Shown here in pieces: positions 1 through 4,992 of a DNA stretch of 6,784 nucleotides. Location: positions 1 to 6,784 of the forward strand of contig CAYVLB010000097.1 of the NCBI GenBank assembly GCA_964452325.1, written 5' to 3'. Each line of letters starts with the position of its first letter. Within the stretch, counting starts at the first letter, position 1. Source of the DNA: JALVCQ01 sp964452325 (GTDB lineage: Bacteria; Bacteroidota; Bacteroidia; JAADEI01; JALVCQ01). Under the pieces are notes generated by a model, which saw only the letters and a list, made by a program, of their open reading frames with translations, was not told the DNA's origin and did no database searches. Both the position numbers and the translations under genes were made by a program.

Positions 1-188
1 CGGGTAAAGGTGATGCGTGGATTCGGATTGAGGATGCGCGGGGTACTGTGATGTGGGAAGGCCGTGTCTCGTTGGGAGATGCTCCGGTGGTGAAGCGTTT
101 GGATGTGATGGATTGGTCGTCGGGCGCGTATGTGGTGCGGGTGATGCGTGGCGATAGGGTGGATTATGTGAAAGTGGTGAAGCGTTGA
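1..188 (+). CDS. C-terminal end of a type IX secretion system cargo protein (partial)
   Basis: Only the last 61 residues of this gene are inside the window; it enters from the left edge in frame from base 3 and stops at TGA 186-188. The visible part looks like a type A type IX secretion (Por) sorting domain: a short beta-rich module with LDVMDWSSGAYVVRV at visible residues 33-47 and the basic terminus KVVKR at 57-61. In this family the tail directs a protein already exported by Sec through the outer membrane and is normally cleaved off at the cell surface. The functional part of the protein lies upstream and cannot be seen, so the activity (protease, adhesin, glycosidase or other) is unknown. 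Residues are rich in Val, Gly, Asp and Arg, which follows the G/T-rich composition of this strand. The gene ends 24 bases before a strong terminator, so it probably closes its own transcription unit. The sorting-tail call rests on motif recognition, not on a profile search. Confidence 0.8.
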   Translation, partial: GKGDAWIRIEDARGTVMWEGRVSLGDAPVVKRLDVMDWSSGAYVVRVMRGDRVDYVKVVKR

Positions 189-212
189 TTCCCGTAGGTG
201 CTGATTGATTGT

Positions 213-252
213 CATGCCCCAGCCTCGGTTCCGAGGCTGGGGCATGTTTTTT
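213..252 (+). terminator. Strong rho-independent terminator after the secreted-protein gene
   Basis: The arms CATGCCCCAGCCTCGG (213-228) and CCGAGGCTGGGGCATG (231-246) are exact reverse complements. They give up to 16 base pairs closed by TT, or more realistically 15 pairs with a GTTC loop. Six T residues (247-252) follow directly. This is a textbook intrinsic terminator for + strand transcription leaving the upstream gene. The minus-strand side has no T tract, so it should act in one direction only. It insulates the rplY promoter from upstream transcription. Confidence 0.93.
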
Positions 253-306
253 ATGCTTTCTTGGGTTCCTGTTGGCGGTTTCTATTTTCAACGCTTTGAG
301 TTTTTC

Positions 307-314
307 TACTTTTG
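307..314 (+). promoter_or_regulatory. Bacteroidota-type -7 promoter element for rplY-pth
   Basis: TACTTTTG at 307-314 matches the TAnnTTTG -7 consensus of the Bacteroidota primary sigma factor. The expected -33 element (TTG/TTTG about 19-21 bases upstream) is only weakly represented, by the T-rich TTTTC at 285-289. Transcription would be expected to begin near 320, giving a leader of roughly 20 bases before the ATG at 340. The position, after a strong terminator and just before rplY, supports the call. The exact start site is inferred. Confidence 0.65.
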
Positions 315-323
315 CAGCCCTCC

Positions 324-329
324 AAAGGA
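324..329 (+). promoter_or_regulatory. rplY: Possible ribosome binding site of rplY
   Basis: AAAGGA lies 10 bases upstream of ATG 340. It is the only purine-rich Shine-Dalgarno-like site at a useful distance in front of any start in this window. It supports 340 as the true rplY start rather than the in-frame ATGs at 205, 214 or 244, which lie before or inside the terminator. Shine-Dalgarno pairing is generally weak in Bacteroidota, so its contribution may be small. Confidence 0.45.
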
Positions 330-339
330 TGTCGAACTC

Positions 340-906
340 ATGAAGCGGTTTAAGATTAAGGCTAAGCGGCGTGAAGCCACAGGACGGCAGGCGGCCCAAA
401 AGCTTCGGCGGATGGGGTTTGTCCCCGTGGAGATTTACGGTTCGGATGAAAATATTCATGCGTACTGTTTTATAGGAGATATCGAAAAGATTGTTTTTAC
501 GCCGGAGACGTATCTTGTCGAAGTAGTGTTGGATAATCAAGTGATTCCTACAATCATCAAGGAAGTGCAATATCACCCGTTATCGGACCAGCCGGTTCAT
601 GTGGATTTTCAAGTGGTGGATGACGAGAAGGAAATTACGGTGTGGGTGCCGGTTCGTCTGGTGGGTACATCGGTGGGCCAGCGGAAGGGGGGACGTTTGC
701 AGCAGATGACCCGACGGGTGAAAGTTCGGGGCAAAGCCAAGCACGTTCCTGCAGTTATTGAGGTGCCAATTGACCATTTGGACCTGGGTAAGGTATTACG
801 GGCGGAAGAAATTCAGTTGGATCATTTGGAGTTGATGACTCCTGCGGATGCCCTCATTGCTAAGATTGCCGTTCCCCGTACGGCCAAGACGGCAACATCT
901 TCCTGA
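340..906 (+). CDS. rplY: 50S ribosomal protein L25 (CTC/TL5 family)
   Basis: This 188-residue protein is the long, two-domain CTC/TL5 form of bacterial L25, which binds 5S rRNA in the central protuberance of the large ribosomal subunit. The N-terminal L25 domain (about residues 5-90) contains the basic GRQAAQKLRRMGFVPVEIYG segment at 15-34 and the family signature VQYHPLSDQPVHVDF at 76-90. The C-terminal beta domain follows (about 95-180), with VPVRLVGTSVGQRKGG at 103-118 and VPIDHLDLG at 142-150. An in-frame open frame reaches back to ATG 205, but it would translate the terminator hairpin and the -7 box. Residue 1 is therefore placed at ATG 340, which also fits family length and has AAAGGA upstream. 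It sits 31 bases ahead of pth, a common pairing in bacteria, with no terminator between, so the two are probably cotranscribed. The short Thr/Ser/Ala tail is unremarkable. Confidence 0.95.
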   Translation: MKRFKIKAKRREATGRQAAQKLRRMGFVPVEIYGSDENIHAYCFIGDIEKIVFTPETYLVEVVLDNQVIPTIIKEVQYHPLSDQPVHVDFQVVDDEKEITVWVPVRLVGTSVGQRKGGRLQQMTRRVKVRGKAKHVPAVIEVPIDHLDLGKVLRAEEIQLDHLELMTPADALIAKIAVPRTAKTATSS

Positions 907-937
907 TCTGTTTAAGAAGGATTGGCTCGTTTGATGA

Positions 938-1531
938 ATGCCAGATAAGTTCTTGGTGGTGGGGCTGGGTAATGTGGGGGCAAGGTATGCATTCACACGT
1001 CATAATGTGGGTTTTGAGGTAGTGGATGCATTGGCGTCTCGGTATGGGGTAAGCTGGAGTTCTGCTCGTTATGCTAATGCGGCATTTTTCCGTTTGCGGG
1101 GCCGGATGGTTTATCTTATTAAGCCCACTACCTACATGAATCGGAGCGGGAAAGCCGCCCGGTATTGGTGTGAGGTATTGAAGGTTTCATGCGAAAATTT
1201 TTTAGTGCTATTGGATGATGTTAGTTTGCCATTGTGCCGAATACGGTTGCGCCCGAAGGGCGGATCCGCCGGCCACAACGGATTGGAAGATATTATCCAG
1301 ACAATGAGTACGGATCGATTTCCCCGATTGCGTATTGGCATTGGCAATAATTATCCGTGGGGAAAGCAGGTGGAATATGTGCTGGGGCATTGGAGTGATG
1401 CGGAATTGGGGAAGCTACGGATGGTCCTTAATGCGGCAGCTGATGCGGTTGAAACATTTATCCTTGAAGGGCTCAGTGCTGCGATGAATCGGTTTAATGG
1501 GGGTTGGTGGTGTGAGACAGAAGACAGGTAA
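938..1531 (+). CDS. pth: Peptidyl-tRNA hydrolase
   Basis: Pth cleaves the ester bond of peptidyl-tRNAs that drop off the ribosome, recycling tRNA in the cytoplasm; it is usually essential. The 197-residue length is normal for the bacterial family. Conserved active-site elements are present: GLGN with Asn12, RHNVG with catalytic His22, KPTTYMNRSG at 62-71 with Asn68, LLDD with Asp93, and KGGSAGHNGL at 107-116 with Asn114. RLRIGIG at 130-136 is the usual later motif. The start ATG 938 places the first strand (KFLVVGLGN) as expected. A second ATG four bases upstream (934) is out of frame and stops after four codons. AAGAAGG at 914-920 is 17 bases away, too far for a convincing ribosome binding site. 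It follows rplY closely and probably shares its promoter. It converges on the minus-strand cluster with 42 bases between stop codons and no clear terminator. Confidence 0.97.
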   Translation: MPDKFLVVGLGNVGARYAFTRHNVGFEVVDALASRYGVSWSSARYANAAFFRLRGRMVYLIKPTTYMNRSGKAARYWCEVLKVSCENFLVLLDDVSLPLCRIRLRPKGGSAGHNGLEDIIQTMSTDRFPRLRIGIGNNYPWGKQVEYVLGHWSDAELGKLRMVLNAAADAVETFILEGLSAAMNRFNGGWWCETEDR

Positions 1532-1573
1532 TGTCGATTAATGTTGTGGGAAGGACATATGGGGGTGGGCTGA

Positions 1574-2317
1574 TTATTTCAATGGATAGACTGATGGGGC
1601 AGGTGTGTCGTACTTATTCAGTTGTTGGAGGAGTGCGCGGAGGTCTTTGGGGTAGGGTGCTTCGAGGGTGCAGGCTGTTTTTCTTTGATAGGGCGTAAAT
1701 GTCAGTTTTGTGGCATGAAGTGCTGTTCTTCGGATAAGTGGCAGTTCATCCCGGGATTTTTTGGGTCGGTAGTTGGGTTTGATCTCGGAAAGCAATGGAA
1801 GGCATCCGCCATATCGGCTGTCTCCTGCAATGGGATGCCCGATGGCTGCCATGTGGATTCGGATTTGATGAAGACGGCCGGTGAAGGGTTGACATTCCAC
1901 CAATGTAAAGTGACGAAATATCTTTATGGGGCGGATGTGGGTATGGGCGGGCTTACCGTATCGGTGACTGATGCGTCCCTTTTGAGAAGATGTTCGTAGG
2001 ATCGGGAGTTTGACGTCCAGCCCTTTTGCATGCATAACCCCGCATCCCACTGCATGGTATATTTTTATTATTTCCTGTCGGCTGAAACGGCCGGAATAGT
2101 AGCGATAGGCATCATCGGAGAGGGCCCATATCATCAATCCGCTGGTTTCTTTGTCGATTCGGTGGACAGGGCGCGCAGTTGGAAATTGCTTTCGGATTGT
2201 GTTTTTGAGGGATGCTTCGGCTGGGGATGATGGGTTTTCTACGACGATTCCGGTGGGTTTATTAACAATGAGGGTATGCGGATCGTGGTATATGACCTCG
2301 ATGCGTTTCGGATGCAT
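1574..2317 (-). CDS. RluA-family pseudouridine synthase, no S4 domain
   Basis: This 247-residue protein should convert specific uridines to pseudouridine in rRNA or tRNA. The RluA catalytic motif HRIDKETSG is at residues 52-60 with catalytic Asp55. Other family blocks are IYHDPHTLIVNKPTG near the N-terminus (about 9-23), KIYHA at 85-89, GRLHQIRIHM at 147-156 and HPIAGDSRYGG at 161-171. It lacks an N-terminal S4 RNA-binding domain, so it resembles RluA or TruC in architecture more than RluC or RluD; the target RNA cannot be read from sequence. The start is set at ATG 2317. The longer open frame from 2401 would overlap the upstream lipoprotein gene by 68 bases and adds residues with no family resemblance. 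The gap to the upstream stop is 16 bases, so it is probably the last gene of the alaS cluster. The basic proline-containing C-terminal tail looks normal. Confidence 0.93.
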   Translation of the reverse strand: MHPKRIEVIYHDPHTLIVNKPTGIVVENPSSPAEASLKNTIRKQFPTARPVHRIDKETSGLMIWALSDDAYRYYSGRFSRQEIIKIYHAVGCGVMHAKGLDVKLPILRTSSQKGRISHRYGKPAHTHIRPIKIFRHFTLVECQPFTGRLHQIRIHMAAIGHPIAGDSRYGGCLPLLSEIKPNYRPKKSRDELPLIRRTALHATKLTFTPYQRKTACTLEAPYPKDLRALLQQLNKYDTPAPSVYPLK

Positions 2318-2333
2318 TGTTGGTAGCGGGTGC

Positions 2334-3521
2334 TTAGATGTGCTCTTCAAAGTAATATTCGATGGCGCGTCCACGAAGCATTTGGGAAACGATGCGGCCA
2401 TCGGGGCTGATGATCACATAATGGGGTATTCCTTGGACGCCATAATCAATGGCAACTTGCGACCGATCACCTGCCCACAGAATGCGCCATGGGATTTGGT
2501 GTTTTTGCACGGCTTGTTGGGCTTTTTGTTTGGTTTCGTCCATGGATATACCGATGATTTCCAAGCCACGACCATTCCAGCGATGATACCACGGCTTCAT
2601 ATGCGCGAAACTTTTGATGCATGGTTCACACCACGACGCCCAAAAGTCGAGTAAGACATACTTTCCACGAAATTCGGTTAGCGAATGCTGTTGATTGTGA
2701 AGATCGGTTAATGTGAACACTGGAGCAGGTTTGCCGGGCATGTATGGGTAGGCGCTTACATATTTTTGGTGGAGATCGTGGGTCAGATGTGCATGGGGCC
2801 ATCGGGCATTTAGCATCGAGTCAACTTGTCGGAGATACGGGAAGAACACGTCAAGTTGGATACGTGCTGCTGCAATCCCTGCTACCAACATGGTATCATG
2901 CGCTTGTATGAATTTGACGATTTCCTGGTGTTTTCGGTATGTAATGCCATAGGATTCATAATTAATCGAATCGAGTACTTGGCGGACCAAGTCTATGTCT
3001 TTAGTTGCTGTGGCTTGGTCGGATCGCCTTTGAAGGCGACGGAATTGGTGGTTGAATCGTTCGAGTAGGCGGTAGAGTTCATACATTGCCATGGTTTCAT
3101 CGGCACCATCGCCTTGGGCGGTAAAGTGGGCCAGGCGATCGATCTTCCCATTGACGCGTAAATTCCCTCCTTTGAGGATCAGGTGGACGACGCCATGGGG
3201 AAATCGAAGTTGATAGGGTCCTTCGGAGGGTAGGGTGGTTTGAATATGAATGGTTCCGTTTGAATCTGCAATGGCTTCCATAAGTGGTTGCGTTGTGGTG
3301 GACCGGAGGATGTCGAGTGTAACATTAATGCCACGTCCGCCTTCGAAGTGGGCGGTGATGGTCATGGGGATGCGCTGGTCGATGGGAGATGGGGTGGATT
3401 CTGAAGGGGTTGTGTGGGAGGGTTGGGGAGTTGAGGAGGGGTTGTCTTTCGTTGCCTTGTTTTGACATCCCATTGTCAGTAGGGCACCAGATAATAGTAT
3501 GGTAATAAGGTGCCGTTTCAT
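2334..3521 (-). CDS. TlpA/ResA-like thiol-disulfide oxidoreductase lipoprotein with DUF4369-like N-terminus
   Basis: This 395-residue protein is predicted to be envelope-anchored and to exchange disulfides in the periplasm. A short basic and hydrophobic signal peptide (1-18) ends in LTMGC with lipidation Cys19; the -3 residue is Thr, so the lipobox is relaxed. A Ser/Thr/Pro-rich linker spans about 22-50. A beta-rich region (about 53-130) resembles DUF4369, and a helical segment runs from about 140 to 255. The TlpA-like thioredoxin domain covers about 262-395, with the redox site WASWCEPC at 294-301 (Cys298, Cys301) and the cis-proline motif GIP at 364-366. These are the only three cysteines. 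No acidic surface-export signal directly follows Cys19, so a periplasm-facing location is more likely. The start ATG overlaps the gatB stop as ATGA. Its substrate is unknown; cytochrome c maturation and general thiol reduction are the usual roles of relatives. The DUF4369 call is weaker than the thioredoxin call. Confidence 0.9.
   Translation of the reverse strand: MKRHLITILLSGALLTMGCQNKATKDNPSSTPQPSHTTPSESTPSPIDQRIPMTITAHFEGGRGINVTLDILRSTTTQPLMEAIADSNGTIHIQTTLPSEGPYQLRFPHGVVHLILKGGNLRVNGKIDRLAHFTAQGDGADETMAMYELYRLLERFNHQFRRLQRRSDQATATKDIDLVRQVLDSINYESYGITYRKHQEIVKFIQAHDTMLVAGIAAARIQLDVFFPYLRQVDSMLNARWPHAHLTHDLHQKYVSAYPYMPGKPAPVFTLTDLHNQQHSLTEFRGKYVLLDFWASWCEPCIKSFAHMKPWYHRWNGRGLEIIGISMDETKQKAQQAVQKHQIPWRILWAGDRSQVAIDYGVQGIPHYVIISPDGRIVSQMLRGRAIEYYFEEHI
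3518..3521 (-). other. ATGA stop/start overlap between gatB and the lipoprotein gene
   Basis: The reverse complement of 3518-3521 reads ATGA. The lipoprotein ATG (3519-3521) overlaps the gatB TGA (3518-3520). No Shine-Dalgarno site is at a useful distance, so translation of the lipoprotein probably depends on ribosomes terminating on gatB. Confidence 0.85.
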
Positions 3522-4990
3522 TTCGACTGATTGAGTTTTTCCCTCAAGAGACGATTGGTGAGGCGGGGATCGATTTTTTGTAGAGCCCGTCGCATAATCT
3601 GTCCCATAAACATTCCCAATAATCCTTTTTTACCGGCGCGGTATTGCTGCACTTTTTCGGGGAACTCAGCGAGTACTTCGTCGATGAGTTGAAGGATTAT
3701 TGCTTCATCGGTGGCTTGAATGATGCCCATTTGTTCGGCCAGGTAAGCGGGATCTTCGGTGGGGTTTTCGATGAGTGCGGGTAAGAGGGTTTGTGCTGCT
3801 TCACTGTAGCTGATTTTGTTGTCGTTGATGAGTTGGAGTATGGCAACGTGTGCGGGTGGGGGGACGGACAGTTCTTTGAGGTGTCGGGCGTGCTGATTGA
3901 GCCAGGCTCGGATGGGGCCATTGATCCAATTAGCGGCTTGTTTGGGGGTAGCGCCAGATTGGATCATTTCTTCAAAATAGAGTGCGAACTCTTTTTCATT
4001 AATCAAGAGGCGTGCGTCATAATCTGAGAGTCCATAATGGGTTGTGAATCGGTGGTATAATTCATCGGGTAGTGGTGGCATCTGTGCTCGAATGCTTTCA
4101 ATCCACTGGTTGGATATGTGGATGGGAGGGATGTCTGGTTCGGGGAAATAGCGATAGTCGTGGAGGGATTCTTTCGCCCGCATACTGAACGTAATCCCTT
4201 GATCGGGAATGAAGCCGCGGGTATCTGCTGTCACTGTGCCACCCTGTTCAAGGATGCTCACTTGGCGTTGAAATTCGTATTGGAGGGCACGTTGAAGGTT
4301 ACGGATGGAGTTGAGGTTTTTAATTTCAACTTTGGTGCCCAGGGTATCAGCTCCTTTGGGTCGGACCGATATGTTGGCATCGCATCGGAGGCTACCTTCT
4401 TCCATATTACCGTCGCAGATTTCCAGATATCGGACCAGCTGTCGGATTTTGGCAAGGGTGGCTCCAGCTGCTTCGAAGGTGCGGATATCCGGGTCGGTTA
4501 CGATTTCGATAAGGGGGACACCTGCTCGGTTTAGGTCAATAAGGGTAGCAAAAGGATCGAGGTCATGGATGCTTTTTCCGGAGTCTTCTTCTAGGATGAC
4601 CTTTTGGATACCGATGCGTTCGGGGCCGTGTTGTTCAGTTTCGATCTCGAGATATCCTCCGTGGCAGATTGGTAGGACGTATTGGGTGATTTGGTATCCT
4701 TTGGGAAGGTCGGGATAAAAATAGTTTTTTCTTGCAAAATGGGTGGTGTGTTCGATGGTGGCATGGATGGCGATGCCAAACCGAATTGCCATTGCATAGG
4801 CGGCTTTGTTGGGTCGGGGTAGGGTGCCGGGATGTCCCAATGAGATGGGATGTACTTGAGTATTGGGGGGGGCTCCGTAAGAGTAGGCTTCTGGGCTAAA
4901 CATCTTGGTATGCGTGAGGAGTTGGGCATGTATTTCCAAGCCAATGACTGCCTCGTATTGTTGGGTTGTGTTGGTTAGTGGTGCTTGCAT
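3518..4990 (-). CDS. gatB: Asp-tRNA(Asn)/Glu-tRNA(Gln) amidotransferase subunit B
   Basis: GatB is the tRNA-binding, kinase-like subunit of GatCAB. It activates the side chain of misacylated Asp-tRNA(Asn) or Glu-tRNA(Gln), and ammonia delivered by GatA completes the amide. The 490-residue length is normal. The catalytic cradle (about 11-295) carries EAVIGLEIHAQL near the N-terminus, ARKNYFYPDLPKGYQI at 86-101, LEEDSGKSIHD at 133-143, the signature IDLNRAGVPLIEIVTDPD at 151-168, GNMEEGSLRCDANIS at 194-208 and DYRYFPEPD at 278-286. The C-terminal helical/YqeY-like tail domain ends with GKKGLLGMFMGQIM at 453-466. ATG 4990 shares one base with the alaS TAA, and the downstream ATGA overlap fits a coupled operon. 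gatA and gatC are not in this window, so whether this cell uses the Asn route, the Gln route or both is unknown. A run of eight C in the coding strand near codons 40-42 is the only oddity. Confidence 0.97.
   Translation of the reverse strand: MQAPLTNTTQQYEAVIGLEIHAQLLTHTKMFSPEAYSYGAPPNTQVHPISLGHPGTLPRPNKAAYAMAIRFGIAIHATIEHTTHFARKNYFYPDLPKGYQITQYVLPICHGGYLEIETEQHGPERIGIQKVILEEDSGKSIHDLDPFATLIDLNRAGVPLIEIVTDPDIRTFEAAGATLAKIRQLVRYLEICDGNMEEGSLRCDANISVRPKGADTLGTKVEIKNLNSIRNLQRALQYEFQRQVSILEQGGTVTADTRGFIPDQGITFSMRAKESLHDYRYFPEPDIPPIHISNQWIESIRAQMPPLPDELYHRFTTHYGLSDYDARLLINEKEFALYFEEMIQSGATPKQAANWINGPIRAWLNQHARHLKELSVPPPAHVAILQLINDNKISYSEAAQTLLPALIENPTEDPAYLAEQMGIIQATDEAIILQLIDEVLAEFPEKVQQYRAGKKGLLGMFMGQIMRRALQKIDPRLTNRLLREKLNQSK
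4865..4872 (-). repeat. Homopolymer C8 tract in the gatB coding strand
   Basis: Eight consecutive G on the + strand (C8 in the gatB sense) encode the Ala-Pro-Pro of YGAPPN near residues 40-42. The frame is intact in this sequence. Such tracts are slippage-prone and are also common places for sequencing errors. Confidence 0.9.
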
Positions 4991-4992
4991 TA
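4988..4992 (-). other. TAATG stop/start overlap between alaS and gatB
   Basis: The reverse complement of 4988-4992 reads TAATG, so the last base of the alaS stop is the first base of the gatB start. The 20 bases before this ATG contain no Shine-Dalgarno-like sequence. Termination-reinitiation coupling is therefore plausible. Confidence 0.85.

Noticed and set aside
1532..1557. TGTC/GACA inverted pair in the convergent gap as a terminator
   Set aside because: The stem is only four base pairs with a long loop and no T tract on either strand.
2318..2401. Longer N-terminus for the pseudouridine synthase from ATG 2401
   Set aside because: It would overlap the upstream lipoprotein gene by 68 bases and adds 28 residues unlike the family. 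ATG 2317, 16 bases after that gene's stop, is the natural start.
2151..2654. 167-codon + strand open frame spanning the pseudouridine synthase and lipoprotein genes
   Set aside because: It crosses two solid minus-strand genes in antisense and shows no domain, promoter or ribosome binding site.
4118..4718. Two overlapping + strand open frames (138 and 137 codons) antisense to gatB
   Set aside because: Both mirror conserved GatB motifs on the opposite strand; they are in different frames and have no independent support.
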